From contig CADAZN010000019.1 in NCBI GenBank assembly GCA_902792435.1, positions 1 through 47,776 on the forward strand: a stretch of DNA of 47,776 bases. Direction: 5' to 3'. Of this stretch, positions 1 to 9,159 are shown in pieces. Position 1 is the first letter of the stretch. The number at the start of each line of letters is the position of its first letter. The position numbers were made by a program, and so were the translations under genes. The notes under the pieces were generated by a model. That model had not been told where the DNA came from. It saw only the letters and a list, made by a program, of their open reading frames with translations, and made no database searches. This DNA is from an uncultured Bacteroidales bacterium (GTDB lineage: Bacteria > Bacteroidota > Bacteroidia > Bacteroidales > Muribaculaceae).

Positions 1-96
<96 letters not shown>

Positions 97-101
97 TAAT
101 G

Positions 102-137
102 GAGAGCTCGAGGAGAAATCCCCGGGCTCTCTTTTTT
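102..137 (+). terminator. Rho-independent terminator of the rRNA operon
   Basis: A 12-bp imperfect stem (GAGAGCTCGAGG against CCCCGGGCTCTC, with one G-U pair and one mismatch) is followed at once by six T residues. It lies a few bases after the 5S rRNA. Confidence 0.85.
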
Positions 138-171
138 GTATATAATAGTTAAAAAGGACTATGGAAAATAT

Positions 172-203
172 AAAACCACCCAAGGCACGCCTCGGGTGAT
201 TTT
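172..203. terminator. Imperfect hairpin between 5S rRNA and kbl
   Basis: An inverted repeat with AAAA/TTTT ends and ACCC/GGGT arms around an AAGG/CCT centre forms a 12-13 bp stem with two mismatches. T runs flank it on both strands, so it could act as a second or bidirectional terminator. The rest of the stretch from 204 to 370 is AT-rich and I see no gene in it. Confidence 0.45.
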
Positions 204-372
204 ACGTTTTGATTTGGTATAATTTATATATTTCTATATAAATCAAGTTAATTGCGATAAGGCAATATTTTTTACAAAAATAATGCTTTTTTGATTATAG
301 AAAAGTTTTTTGTCAAAAAAGTTATTAACAATCCAATTCTGTCTAGTCGTTCAGTGATTTAACTAAAGAAAG

Positions 373-408
373 AAACCTCTCAAGCCGAAAATACTGCTTG
401 AGAGGTTT
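373..408 (-). terminator. Rho-independent terminator of kbl
   Basis: A perfect 13-bp inverted repeat (AAACCTCTCAAGC / GCTTGAGAGGTTT) with a 10-nt loop lies just downstream of the kbl stop codon. On the minus strand it is followed by the T-rich sequence TTTCTTTCTTT. Confidence 0.85.
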
Positions 409-435
409 TACGCCTAGAAAAATGGCGATGCCTTG

Positions 436-1626
436 TTATTTAATTACGCCAAGTTTCTTGCCCACCTTGATGAAGGCGTCGATGGCCTTGTCGAGATGCT
501 CGCGCTCGTGACCAGCTGAGAGCTGTACGCGGATGCGTGCTTCGCCCTTGGGAACTACTGGATAGTAGAAGCCAGTAACGTAAATGCCCTCTTCCTGCAT
601 TGCTGCAGCGAAATCTTGTGACAGTTTAGCGTCATAAAGCATTACGGCGCAAATGGCACTCTGTGTTGGCTTGATATCGAAACCTGCAGCCATCATCTTG
701 TCGCGGAAGTAATTGACATTGTCGATGAGTTTGTCGTGAATCTCATTGCTCTCCTTGAGCATCTTGAACATCTCAAGGCTGGCGCCCACGATAACGGGAG
801 CAACTGAGTTAGAGAACAGATAGGGGCGAGAACGCTGACGAAGCATAGCGATAATCTCCTTGCGACCTGTTGTGAAGCCACCCATAGCACCGCCAAAGGC
901 TTTGCCAAGTGTGCCAGTAAACACGTCAATCTTGCCATAGAGGTTAAACTGCTCGGCTACACCGTGACCGGTAGGACCAACTACACCTGCTGAGTGAGAC
1001 TCGTCAACCATTACCATTGCGTCATATTTCTCGGCGAGCTCAACAATCTTGTCAACTGGAGCTACATTGCCGTCCATCGAGAACACACCATCGGTGGCGA
1101 TGATGCGGAAGCGTTGCTCCTGAGCCTGCTTGAGGCACTCCTCAAGCTCTTCCATGTTGGCATTGGCATAGCGATAGCGTTTAGCCTTGCACAGACGCAC
1201 GCCGTCGATAATTGAGGCGTGGTTCAAGGCGTCGCTGATGATTGCATCTTCTGGGCCAAGAAGGGCCTCAAAGAGACCGCCATTGGCGTCGAAGCATGAT
1301 CCGTAAAGGATTGTGTCCTCGGTGTGGAAATAGTCGCTGATAGCTGCCTCAAGCTCTTTGTGAATGTCCTGAGTGCCGCATATGAAACGTACGCTCGACA
1401 TTCCGAATCCGCGTTTTGCCATCATCTCTTGAGCTGCATTAATCAAGCGGCTGTTGTCGCTAAGTCCAAGGTAATTGTTAGCGCAGAAGTTGAGAACATC
1501 GGTCTCAGGTTTCACTTTGATAGCTGCTTTCTGAGCAGTGGTGATTAGTCTTTCTTCTTTGTACAAGCCAGCCTCTCTGATAGCTGCCAGCTCATTGCTA
1601 AGGTGTTCTTGAAATTTGCCGTACAT
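436..1626 (-). CDS. kbl: Glycine C-acetyltransferase (2-amino-3-ketobutyrate CoA ligase)
   Basis: 396 residues, the usual Kbl length. The enzyme is a cytosolic PLP-dependent member of the alpha-oxoamine synthase family that cleaves 2-amino-3-ketobutyrate with CoA to glycine and acetyl-CoA. Visible family signatures are FCANNYLGL near residue 47, the VDESHSAG motif that contacts PLP, and TGTLGKAFGG, whose Lys242 is the expected Schiff-base lysine. It is divergent from tdh, which makes its substrate, so the two form a threonine degradation module. It has its own terminator. A BioF-type relative is less likely because of the partner gene and the close match to Kbl. Confidence 0.95.
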   Translation of the reverse strand: MYGKFQEHLSNELAAIREAGLYKEERLITTAQKAAIKVKPETDVLNFCANNYLGLSDNSRLINAAQEMMAKRGFGMSSVRFICGTQDIHKELEAAISDYFHTEDTILYGSCFDANGGLFEALLGPEDAIISDALNHASIIDGVRLCKAKRYRYANANMEELEECLKQAQEQRFRIIATDGVFSMDGNVAPVDKIVELAEKYDAMVMVDESHSAGVVGPTGHGVAEQFNLYGKIDVFTGTLGKAFGGAMGGFTTGRKEIIAMLRQRSRPYLFSNSVAPVIVGASLEMFKMLKESNEIHDKLIDNVNYFRDKMMAAGFDIKPTQSAICAVMLYDAKLSQDFAAAMQEEGIYVTGFYYPVVPKGEARIRVQLSAGHEREHLDKAIDAFIKVGKKLGVIK

Positions 1627-1768
1627 AGTTAGTGTTTTGTAAGATTAAATAGTTGTTTTTGTTATGTTATTTTGGTCTTTAGCTCTTCGATACCCACAAA
1701 GTTCTAAAAAAAATGCGACATAGAACAATTTTTTTGCCGAAATTTTATTATTTTTGATTGTTAGTGAT

Positions 1769-1776
1769 TAATTTTG
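1769..1776 (+). promoter_or_regulatory. Putative tdh promoter, -7 box only
   Basis: TAATTTTG fits the Bacteroidetes -7 consensus TAnnTTTG and lies 38 bases before the tdh ATG. No TTTG is found 19-21 bases upstream (the nearest, at 1753, is only 12 bases away), so the -33 element is weak or absent. Confidence 0.4.
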
Positions 1777-1813
1777 CACTGCTAAACTTTAAAACAACTA
1801 TTTTTATTGCAAT

Positions 1814-2770
1814 ATGAAGAACGTTTTAGTAATTGGGTCAACAGGGCAGATTGGCTCTGAACTCACCATGAAGCTAAGAAGCATTTATGGCAACGATGCT
1901 GTAGTAGCCGGATATATTCCAGGCGCAGAACCTAAAGGCGAGCTTGCTGAGTCGGGACCTAAAGAGGTTGTCGACATTACCAATGCACAGCAGATTGCCG
2001 ATGCTGTGAAGAAATATAACATCGACACAATCTACAATCTTGCAGCGTTGCTCTCGGCTGTCGCCGAAAGCAAGCCATTGCTGGCATGGAAGATTGGTAT
2101 TGGTGGCCTTATGAATACCCTCGAAGTTGCTCGTGAGTGCAAGTGCGCAGTGTTCACTCCAAGCTCTATTGGCTCCTTTGGTCCCAACGCTCCCAAGGAC
2201 GGTACTCCTCAAGACACCATCCAGCAGCCACGCACAATGTATGGCGTCACCAAGGTTAGTGGCGAGTTGCTTAGCAACTACTATTTCACCCGCTTTGGCG
2301 TTGACACCCGTTCGGTACGTTTCCCTGGCCTGATCTCTTATGTTACACCTCCGGGTGGCGGTACCACCGACTATGCAGTCGACATTTACTACAGCGCTGT
2401 AAAAGGCGAGAAGTTCAAATGCCCCATCAAGGCTGGAACATTCATGGACATGATGTATATGCCCGACGCATTGCGTGCAGCTATTGAAATCATGGAAGCC
2501 GATCCTGAGCGATTGGTTCATCGCAACTCATTCAACATTGCATCCATGAGCTTTGATCCTGAAATCATCTACAACTGCATCAAGAAGTATATTCCTAGCT
2601 TTGAGATGGAATATGAGAATGACCCATTGCGCCAAGGCATTGCCGACTCTTGGCCCAACAGACTTGATGACACTTGTGCTCGCGTAGAGTGGGATTGGGA
2701 ACCAGAGTATGACCTCGACACCATGACCCAGGATATGATTGAGAAGCTGAAAGTGAAATTCGGTAAATAG
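1814..2770 (+). CDS. tdh: L-threonine 3-dehydrogenase, SDR (epimerase-like) type
   Basis: 318 residues. It belongs to the extended short-chain dehydrogenase family (UDP-glucose 4-epimerase-like), not the zinc-dependent Tdh of E. coli. The N-terminal GSTGQIG is the NAD-binding glycine motif, and the catalytic pair is Tyr143 and Lys147 in MYGVTK. PGLISY and the TTDYAVDIYY segment are typical of the SDR threonine dehydrogenases. It oxidises L-threonine to 2-amino-3-ketobutyrate with NAD+, and the divergent kbl gene uses the product. A strong terminator follows the stop codon. Another sugar epimerase is possible on fold alone, but the kbl pairing argues against it. Confidence 0.93.
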   Translation: MKNVLVIGSTGQIGSELTMKLRSIYGNDAVVAGYIPGAEPKGELAESGPKEVVDITNAQQIADAVKKYNIDTIYNLAALLSAVAESKPLLAWKIGIGGLMNTLEVARECKCAVFTPSSIGSFGPNAPKDGTPQDTIQQPRTMYGVTKVSGELLSNYYFTRFGVDTRSVRFPGLISYVTPPGGGTTDYAVDIYYSAVKGEKFKCPIKAGTFMDMMYMPDALRAAIEIMEADPERLVHRNSFNIASMSFDPEIIYNCIKKYIPSFEMEYENDPLRQGIADSWPNRLDDTCARVEWDWEPEYDLDTMTQDMIEKLKVKFGK

Positions 2771-2788
2771 AAACAATCCATATAAAAG

Positions 2789-2827
2789 TTATCAAGGCGG
2801 GGACATCATCGTCTCCGCCTTGATAAT
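2789..2827 (+). terminator. Rho-independent terminator of tdh
   Basis: A near-perfect stem of about 15 bp (TTATCAAGGCGG..GAC paired with GTC..CCGCCTTGATAA) around a short ATCATC loop starts 18 bases after the tdh stop. It is followed by TTTC and a later T run. Confidence 0.8.
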
Positions 2828-2890
2828 TTCAAGTTTTTCTTGAAGCCTAAAATTTACTAAACCCAAAAAAAGTGTTTTTCATGGACAAAC

Positions 2891-2926
2891 AACAAATGTA
2901 TAAAAATACAACAAATGTATAAAAAT
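2891..2926. repeat. 17-bp direct repeat, two copies, period 19
   Basis: AACAAATGTATAAAAAT occurs at 2891-2907 and again at 2910-2926. Each copy holds CAAATGTA, which on the minus strand is a TACATTTG -7-like box. The flanking stretch 2828-3086 is AT-rich and has no other recognisable gene. Confidence 0.75.
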
Positions 2927-3086
2927 AAACAAGCCTAAAACAATTTTACCTTTATGCCTATGAATTATGTTGCAAAAATATATTATAATTATAGTTATTG
3001 CAAGAGAATATATACAAACAGGCAAATTTTATAGATAAAACGGCTTGTCAAAAGATTTTTTAACGTTTGTGAGAGATTATTTAACC

Positions 3087-4040
3087 TTAAACCCTATTAT
3101 TATTAATAATCTTTATTAAAAAGTCAACTCCAAAATAAGACAGGAGACAGGCTATTTTATTTTTTAGGCGCACCTTGGAGTCTTTTATGCATAAAAAACG
3201 CATATTTTTTATATAGTCCCAACAACGTTCTTTAGTTGCTTGCCACTTGGGATCGTCAACTGGCATAAGCCGTAGCATATTGAAACATGCGCTTAGGTGT
3301 CTGCTTCGCACTGCCGGCAGATATTGTGGGGCTTCATCGGTCACTTGTTCTTCGATTCGTTCAATGTGGTCTAACACATGAGTACGCCTGAGCGACATAG
3401 TAGTTATAATACTTCCTTGTCGATGCATGTAGTAATACATGGGAGTGTTGATTAATGCCACCTTTTCAACCTTGCAAAGAAGAGGGTAGATGATGGCAAG
3501 GTCCTCATATAGCATCCCTTCGGGAAATCTAAGGTTGTTAAAAAGTTGTGTTTCAAAAATGCGACTACATGCCGAGTGGTTGAGCTTTTTCTGGTAAAAG
3601 ATGCTGCTAATTGCTTCTTCCTGTGTGAGGATGGTGCAACGAGGCCGCTTAGTTTTCACTTTACGAGGCTTGTCTCCATCTTTGAGTTCTTGCCACGTCG
3701 AAACTGCAATTTGTGCACCTGTTTCATTAATGGTCTTTAAAAGCAGCTCCACAAAACTTGGATGCACATAATCGTCGGCATCGATAAAGGCGACATAGTT
3801 GCCTCGTGCCACATCTAGGCCTGCGTTGCGTGCATCGCTCAGTCCTCCATTTTCCTTGTGTATCACCCTTACTCTTGCATCATGTAGGGCATATTCGTCG
3901 CAAATGTCTCCACTGATGTCAATGCTACCGTCATCAACAAGAATTATTTCAAGGTCGGTATATGTTTGAGTTAAGACCGAGCCAACACAACGTGCAAGGT
4001 AATCTTGCACGTTGTAGACTGGTATGATGATACTCACCAT
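3087..4040 (-). CDS. Family 2 glycosyltransferase
   Basis: 317 residues with an N-terminal GT-A fold domain. SIIIPVYN at the start, VDDGS at residues 35-39 and the metal/nucleotide-sugar DAD motif at 87-89 are the GT2 hallmarks; KENGGLSDARN matches the usual acceptor-side segment. It would transfer a sugar from a nucleotide sugar to a surface glycan, lipid or exopolysaccharide at the inner face of the membrane, but donor and acceptor cannot be inferred. No membrane segment is evident. It lies downstream of cysS in the same direction with a 101-bp gap holding a heptamer repeat. No other glycan genes are adjacent, so it is an orphan transferase. Confidence 0.85.
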   Translation of the reverse strand: MVSIIIPVYNVQDYLARCVGSVLTQTYTDLEIILVDDGSIDISGDICDEYALHDARVRVIHKENGGLSDARNAGLDVARGNYVAFIDADDYVHPSFVELLLKTINETGAQIAVSTWQELKDGDKPRKVKTKRPRCTILTQEEAISSIFYQKKLNHSACSRIFETQLFNNLRFPEGMLYEDLAIIYPLLCKVEKVALINTPMYYYMHRQGSIITTMSLRRTHVLDHIERIEEQVTDEAPQYLPAVRSRHLSACFNMLRLMPVDDPKWQATKERCWDYIKNMRFLCIKDSKVRLKNKIACLLSYFGVDFLIKIINNNRV

Positions 4041-4045
4041 TAGCT

Positions 4046-4081
4046 CATAGTTTATAGTTCACAGTTAAGAGTATAGAGTTC
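4046..4081. repeat. Degenerate heptamer array (AACTnTn family)
   Basis: Read on the minus strand the units are AACTCTA, TACTCTT, AACTGTG, AACTATA and AACTATG. The array ends immediately before the start codon of the glycosyltransferase gene and fills part of the cysS/glycosyltransferase gap. Similar arrays occur at 7920 and 18452. Confidence 0.65.
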
Positions 4082-4141
4082 TTTGATTTCCGGTGGAAGC
4101 CGGTAATCTCTCTCCTCTTTTCTCTTTGCTCTCTACTGAAT

Positions 4142-5617
4142 TTATCGCACTTTCCACTCGAAGCCATCTTTGGTGTCTTTAACGTCAAAGCCAGCTTCGT
4201 TAAGGCGGTCGCGAATAAGGTCGCTTGTCGCCCAATCCTTATTAGCTTTAGCAGCCTTGCGCATCTCGAGTAGCAAATCAACGGCCTTGCGGTAAGGCTC
4301 CAAATTAACGCTGTCGCCACCAGATGCGTCGTCTCTTACGCCCAGCACGTCAAATAGATAGGTTTGGAACGTTGCTTTGAGCGCGTCGATATCGTCTTGC
4401 GAGAGCGTTGCGTTGCCGTCGTTCACTTGATTTATCACCTTGCATGCATCGAAGAGAGTGGCAATAACTTGTGCGGTGTTGAGGTCGTCGTTCATTGCCT
4501 CGGCACAGCGTGTTGCATAGTCGTCGATAGTGATGCTCGAGGCGTTGGCGGCCTTGAGTTCGTTCAGGCGATGCCATCCGTCCATTATTCGCTCATAGGC
4601 TTTCTCGGCGGCTTTCAGGGCGTCGTTTGAGAAGTCGACTGTGCCGCGGTAGTGCGCCTGAAGAATAAAGAAGCGAATTGTCATGGGAGTGTAGGCCTGT
4701 TCAAGCATCTTGTGGTTTCCGGTGAAGAACTCTTCCAGTGTGATGAAGTTGCCTAGTGATTTTCCCATCTTCTGACCGTTGATGGTAATCATGTTGTTGT
4801 GCATCCAGTAGTGCACCATATCATCACCTTGGCTTGCTACAGCTTGAGCAATCTCACACTCATGGTGTGGGAACACGAGGTCCATTCCACCACCATGGAT
4901 GTCGAAGTGTGAGCCCAGATATTTGCGACCCATGGCGGTGCACTCGCAGTGCCAGCCAGGAAAACCATCGCTCCATGGTGATGGCCATCGCATGATGTGC
5001 TCGGGCTGAGCTTTCTTCCATAGTGCGAAGTCGGCCTGGTTGCGTTTCTCGCCCACGCCGTCTAGTTCGCGGCTGTTGTTGATCACATCTTCAAGGTTGC
5101 GGCCACTGAGCACACCGTAATGGTGGTCTTTGTTATATTTCTCTACGTCGAAATATACACTGCCGTTGCTCTCGTAGGCGTAGCCGTTGGCGAGGATTTC
5201 TTTCACTAGTTCCTCTTGCTCAATAATGTGGCCAGTGGCGTGTGGCTCGATGCTGGGTGGCAATACGTTAAGCGCTTGCATGGCTGCATGGTAGCGGTTG
5301 GTGTAGTACTGAGCTACCTCCATGGGTTCGAGCTGCTCAAGACGTGCCTTCTTTGCAATCTTGTCTTCGCCAGCGTCGGCGTCATGTTCAAGATGCCCCA
5401 CATCGGTGATGTTGCGCACATAGCGCACCTTGTAACCAAGATGCTTCAGGTAACGGAACAGCACGTCGAAGGTAATTGATGGGCGTGCATGTCCTAAATG
5501 TGGATCACCATAGACTGTGGGACCGCACACATACATGCCCACATTGGGCTCTTGTAAAGGTTTGAAAAGTTCTTTGCGCCTTGTTAATGTGTTGTATATA
5601 AAAAGTTGATGTTTCAT
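4142..5617 (-). CDS. cysS: Cysteinyl-tRNA synthetase
   Basis: 491 residues, normal for class I CysRS. It charges tRNA-Cys in the cytosol. The HIGH-like motif appears as HLGHARP near residue 40, and the KMSKS motif as KMGKS at 283-287. CGPTVYG near residue 31 and the WHCECTAMG and [14 protein letters not shown] segments carry the zinc-binding Cys/His residues that select cysteine. The C-terminal part is the helical DALR-type anticodon-binding region. It is the first gene of a leftward pair with the glycosyltransferase. No clear promoter is visible in the 82-bp gap to DUF3467. Confidence 0.97.
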   Translation of the reverse strand: MKHQLFIYNTLTRRKELFKPLQEPNVGMYVCGPTVYGDPHLGHARPSITFDVLFRYLKHLGYKVRYVRNITDVGHLEHDADAGEDKIAKKARLEQLEPMEVAQYYTNRYHAAMQALNVLPPSIEPHATGHIIEQEELVKEILANGYAYESNGSVYFDVEKYNKDHHYGVLSGRNLEDVINNSRELDGVGEKRNQADFALWKKAQPEHIMRWPSPWSDGFPGWHCECTAMGRKYLGSHFDIHGGGMDLVFPHHECEIAQAVASQGDDMVHYWMHNNMITINGQKMGKSLGNFITLEEFFTGNHKMLEQAYTPMTIRFFILQAHYRGTVDFSNDALKAAEKAYERIMDGWHRLNELKAANASSITIDDYATRCAEAMNDDLNTAQVIATLFDACKVINQVNDGNATLSQDDIDALKATFQTYLFDVLGVRDDASGGDSVNLEPYRKAVDLLLEMRKAAKANKDWATSDLIRDRLNEAGFDVKDTKDGFEWKVR

Positions 5618-5699
5618 TAAAGAATCGTTTAATTGCTTTGTGTTTCTGAAATCTCCAGATTGACCAGATATTCTAGAATGAGTGCATTTATGCTAAAAA

Positions 5700-6023
5700 T
5701 TAGGCCTGTCCCTTAGGCAGTGGGAAGTCCATAATGCCATTGTTTTGATTATTGACCTGGCGTGGCTTTATCTCACCAAAGTGCGCCTCATACTTGTCAA
5801 CGTTCTCCTTCAGTGCGTAGAGCAGCTGTTTAGCGTTCTCAGGGGTCATGATCACACGTGCCTGAACGCGAGCCTTGGGAGTGTTGGGGGCTACAAATAT
5901 CATATCCAAGACAAAGTCGTTGGGTGAGTGAGAGATAACGGCAAGGTTAGCATAACGTCCTTGCATTTCGTCGTTAGGAACTTCAATTTGAATTTGATTC
6001 TGTTTCTTGTTTTCGTTAGCCAT
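5700..6023 (-). CDS. DUF3467 family protein
   Basis: 107 residues, no signal peptide and no membrane segment. The sequence GRYANLAVISHSPNDFVLDM, followed by PKARVQARVIMTPENAKQL, is the characteristic DUF3467 core, a small domain of unknown function common in Bacteroidota. The tail is Asn/Gln-rich and ends FPLPKG. The gene is single, with a possible TATCTTTG -7 box at 6065-6072. No function is assigned. Confidence 0.88.
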   Translation of the reverse strand: MANENKKQNQIQIEVPNDEMQGRYANLAVISHSPNDFVLDMIFVAPNTPKARVQARVIMTPENAKQLLYALKENVDKYEAHFGEIKPRQVNNQNNGIMDFPLPKGQA

Positions 6024-6064
6024 TTTTACTGTATATTTAAGTTGTTAATAATCATTTGAGAGTA

Positions 6065-6072
6065 CAAAGATA
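6065..6072 (-). promoter_or_regulatory. Putative -7 box for the DUF3467 gene
   Basis: The minus strand reads TATCTTTG, which fits TAnnTTTG, about 42 bases before the start codon. No TTTG is found at the expected -33 position. Confidence 0.3.
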
Positions 6073-6225
6073 GTGAATAGTTTCCACTTTCTTGTTATCA
6101 TAAGATAGTTTTTTCTTACTCGAAGCGAAAAGAGGATTGATAATCAGAACAAGAATTTTGTGTCCTTATTCTTATCATGCACTGCTTGTAGGCAAGTGTC
6201 AAAATTGGATTTAAGCCAAGCTCAA

Positions 6226-7455
6226 TTATTTAAACGTGAGGATAGAGCAGCGATCAATTGTGATTTGCTGTGCGGCTTGTTGTAGTTGAGAAGGTGTTAC
6301 GCTAAGAATACAATCAATATTTTCTTGCAGAGTGCTAACAGAGTTGTAGTAGAGAAGACCTCTTCCAGCCGCCATGGCTGCCACTTCGGCACTATCACTG
6401 GCAATAAGCATTTGACCGCAGTATTGACGCTTGTAGCTATCAAGACGTCGCTCGCTCATGGGTGTTTGAGCTAATGAATCAATAGTATTCTCGATAAGCT
6501 TTAGAGCCTTCTTGAGCTTCTCATGGTCGCATCCAAGATAGATTTGTATCATTCCACAGTCGGTGAATGATACCATTGATGATTCCACAGTGTAGACTAG
6601 CCCGCGTTTCTCACGCAGGCTCACGTTGAGCAGTGAATTCATGCCTGGTCCTCCCAGGATGTTGTTGAGCAGAGACATGGCAAATCGGTCATTGTCATAC
6701 ATTCCCGGCACTCTTGCTCCCACAATGGTGTGAGACTGGTGTAGCCCAAGTTCCATAATCTTGCGCTGTGGAGTGACAAGGCTTGGGGCTTTTCGTTTGC
6801 CACCTTTCTTGTGGTGAGACAGAATCCCAAAATATTTTTCGGCAAGTTTGAAAACCTTGTCAGGAGATGTGTTTCCAAGTGAAAAGAACACCATGTTGCT
6901 TGGTACGTAGAGCCTTTTGAGCCAGTCGAGACAATGACCTGCAGTTAAAAGTCTCAATTGTCTTTCCTCACCCAAAATATTGTGCCCTAATTGACTGCCT
7001 GCTAGTAGCATGTCCTCAAAGTCATCGTATACTGCCTCGCTTGGTGTGTCGCGGTAGCTGGCCACCTCCTCGAGCACCACTTCAAGCTCGGTGGCAAGTT
7101 CATGCTCAGGAAAGATAGAGTTTTCCACTAAGTCGGCAATGAGTTCGATAGCTCTCTCAATATGCTCTCCTGGGAAGATGCAATAGAGCATAGTGCTCTC
7201 CTTGGTGGTATAGGCATTGAGTTCACCTCCCACCTGTTCCATGCGGTTGTTAATGCGTGTTGAAGAGCGCCGCTTAGTTCCTTTAAAGATAGTGTGTTCC
7301 ACAAAGTGGGCTAAACCGTAGTGTCCATCAATCTCGTCACGGCTGCCGGCATTTACCGCCAGCCCGCACCATGCCACAGGTGAGTTGCGCATGACATGTA
7401 CCATGCGCAACCCATTGTCAAGAGTGTGTAGTGTGATATTCTCTTTATTTAGCAT
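6226..7455 (-). CDS. M16 family zinc metallopeptidase (insulinase/processing-peptidase type)
   Basis: 409 residues, one M16 catalytic half plus the inactive half usual for bacterial single-unit members. The inverted zinc motif HxxEH is at 50-54 (HFVEH), and the downstream Glu-rich helix ELEVVLEEVASYRD gives the third zinc ligand. GGELNAYTTKEST and the R/Y-containing LREKRGLVYTV segment near residue 285 are conserved M16 features. No signal peptide is seen, so it is probably cytosolic, and the substrate is unknown. It is read leftward just after yqeY (31-bp gap), probably in one transcript. Confidence 0.9.
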   Translation of the reverse strand: MLNKENITLHTLDNGLRMVHVMRNSPVAWCGLAVNAGSRDEIDGHYGLAHFVEHTIFKGTKRRSSTRINNRMEQVGGELNAYTTKESTMLYCIFPGEHIERAIELIADLVENSIFPEHELATELEVVLEEVASYRDTPSEAVYDDFEDMLLAGSQLGHNILGEERQLRLLTAGHCLDWLKRLYVPSNMVFFSLGNTSPDKVFKLAEKYFGILSHHKKGGKRKAPSLVTPQRKIMELGLHQSHTIVGARVPGMYDNDRFAMSLLNNILGGPGMNSLLNVSLREKRGLVYTVESSMVSFTDCGMIQIYLGCDHEKLKKALKLIENTIDSLAQTPMSERRLDSYKRQYCGQMLIASDSAEVAAMAAGRGLLYYNSVSTLQENIDCILSVTPSQLQQAAQQITIDRCSILTFK

Positions 7456-7486
7456 TTAGAATACTATATTTCACACCATGAGGTTA

Positions 7487-7915
7487 TCATTGCAGTTGTT
7501 TTAGTGCTTCGCTCACGAGTTTGCCGTTGGCAGCGGGGCATTGTGCCTGGACGTGTGTGAGGATAGCTCGCATATTTTTCATCTGTGGCTCAATTCCCGA
7601 ATCTTTAATCATTGCAACAATGTCGCCGAGTTCGGGCTCCTTAGGCAAGAATTCCTGGAGAATGGCAAGGCGGTTCTTGAGCTCGCTAGTGTCGCGTCCG
7701 GCCTGATTAAAGAGCTCGGCCTCTTCTTTCCACGATTTCTCCATCTTTTGAATGATGGAGATTTCTTTGGCATCGTTGAAATCGGCCTCGTTGTAGCCTT
7801 TGCTAGTTTGGAACTCAAGAAACTTTGCTTTTATCATCTTGAGCACATAGAGGCGGTCGGCGTCACGGTTCTTCATCGCAGCAGCGATGTGTTTGTTGAT
7901 TTCGTTGTGTAACAT
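7487..7915 (-). CDS. yqeY: GatB/YqeY domain protein
   Basis: 142 residues, the usual length for free-standing YqeY proteins. The domain is related to the tRNA-binding tail of the GatB subunit of Asp/Glu-tRNA amidotransferase; the exact role of the stand-alone protein is not established. Seen here are the N-terminal helical region with DRLYVLKMIKAKFLE, the lysine-rich middle and the C-terminal helices ending GKLVSEALKQLQ. The start lies directly behind a heptamer array (7920-7956). It is probably cotranscribed with the M16 peptidase. Confidence 0.9.
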   Translation of the reverse strand: MLHNEINKHIAAAMKNRDADRLYVLKMIKAKFLEFQTSKGYNEADFNDAKEISIIQKMEKSWKEEAELFNQAGRDTSELKNRLAILQEFLPKEPELGDIVAMIKDSGIEPQMKNMRAILTHVQAQCPAANGKLVSEALKQLQ

Positions 7916-7919
7916 TTTA

Positions 7920-7956
7920 TTAGTTTATAGTTTACAGTTTATAGTTCATAGTTGAG
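7920..7956. repeat. Degenerate heptamer array (AACTnTn family)
   Basis: Read on the minus strand the array is AACTATG, AACTATA, AACTGTA, AACTATA, AACTAAT, ending five bases before the yqeY ATG. It is the same family as the arrays at 4046-4081 and 18452-18479. Confidence 0.7.
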
Positions 7957-7998
7957 AAGCCCGTTAATGATTTCCAATCCTGCACTCCGCACGAAATG

Positions 7999-9111
7999 TT
8001 AATAGGCTTGCAAGTATTGGTAGTCGTCTTGGATTTGAATCCATTGTGAGTCTATCTCTCTCCAAATGGAGTAGTGCATTCCCTCAAGTGAGTTCCAACG
8101 AACATAGAGTTCCAAGCCTTCGGGCGTAGCCACCATTGCCATAATCTGTGGGGCGTGAAAGAATAGCTCCTTGCTGTATTCCTCGCCAACATCAGTGATT
8201 GTATTGTCATTAGAGAGCTTATACCATTCATTGTGAGTCGAAACCACTGCTCCCTCAGCCATGCAGACCATTGACATTAGACCAATATTGTCTTTAGGTT
8301 CAAAGAGAACCATATAGAATTCCCGCTCGTTGGTGGGGCAGCTGGCGATCCATTTAGTGGCTTTGACCTTGCGGCCTTCAAAGAAGTGGTTAATGATGTC
8401 CAGCTCATCGCGTGAGGCTGACTTTTCTTTCTCGCCATTCAGCCAACGGGTGTAGTTGAGCACATCGTGGTCTTTTAGCCACGCCTGTGGCACGATAAAC
8501 GGTGTGGCCTGATAGTCGCTGTAGCCACGGAACATCTTTTTAGTCATAGCAGCGTCGGTCAGAGCAAAAGTGAAAAGTCCGTTTTTGCCAGTGGCTTTCT
8601 CGCTCACGAATTTGGCATTGCCAATGTGAGGCTTGAAGATGATGCGGTTGTAAGTGCGTTTCATCTTGCCCACGTCCACGCCCTCAGTGAGCCAAGTAGC
8701 GTTGTCGGTAGTGAAACGGTTTTTGGCGATTTGAATCTTATTGAGGAACAATGGGCGATGCTTGAGGGTGACATCAAGGTTGGCGTTGCGACCCTCGGTG
8801 CTGTAGATGTAGAACAAGGGTTGCCAGTTGACGTTGCCGCTGGGGATGGTTCTGATGCGCTCAAGTTTCTCACCGTTTATCTTGAAGGTGCTTGTAAACT
8901 GCTTCTCAAAGTCGGCAATGGCAAACTCGTTGAATCCATCGCTGTCGACATCGGTGAGAACATACCAGTAGGCGTGATTGAGAAATGGTTTCTCGTGGTT
9001 AAACTGCTCAATCACGGTGGGCAACTGACGCTGCACGGTGGCAGGCATCTGAGCCTGAGCTATGACCGCGAGGGCCATAGCCATGATAATAATTAATGAT
9101 AATCGTTTCAT
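7999..9111 (-). CDS. Secreted protein of unknown function
   Basis: 370 residues. A signal peptide is clear: MKRL, then a hydrophobic stretch ending AVIAQAQ near residue 20. I do not recognise the family. The segment TDVDSDGFNEFAIADFEK near residue 52 resembles the D-x-D-x-D-G calcium loops of VCBS/FG-GAP proteins, but there is no clear repeat. The rest is rich in aromatic residues and predicted beta structure, with a WIASCPTNEREFYMVLF segment near residue 255. It lies 48 bp downstream of the SGNH hydrolase gene, so the two are probably one operon encoding periplasmic or surface proteins. Confidence 0.7.
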   Translation of the reverse strand: MKRLSLIIIMAMALAVIAQAQMPATVQRQLPTVIEQFNHEKPFLNHAYWYVLTDVDSDGFNEFAIADFEKQFTSTFKINGEKLERIRTIPSGNVNWQPLFYIYSTEGRNANLDVTLKHRPLFLNKIQIAKNRFTTDNATWLTEGVDVGKMKRTYNRIIFKPHIGNAKFVSEKATGKNGLFTFALTDAAMTKKMFRGYSDYQATPFIVPQAWLKDHDVLNYTRWLNGEKEKSASRDELDIINHFFEGRKVKATKWIASCPTNEREFYMVLFEPKDNIGLMSMVCMAEGAVVSTHNEWYKLSNDNTITDVGEEYSKELFFHAPQIMAMVATPEGLELYVRWNSLEGMHYSIWREIDSQWIQIQDDYQYLQAY

Positions 9112-9159
9112 AACAGTTAGGGTGTTGTTTATAAATGTCGCAAGCGTCTTGCTTATTAC

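Noticed and set aside
1874-2521. 215-residue minus-strand frame opposite tdh
   Set aside because: Tdh is certain on the plus strand; the antisense frame shows no domain and no start signals.
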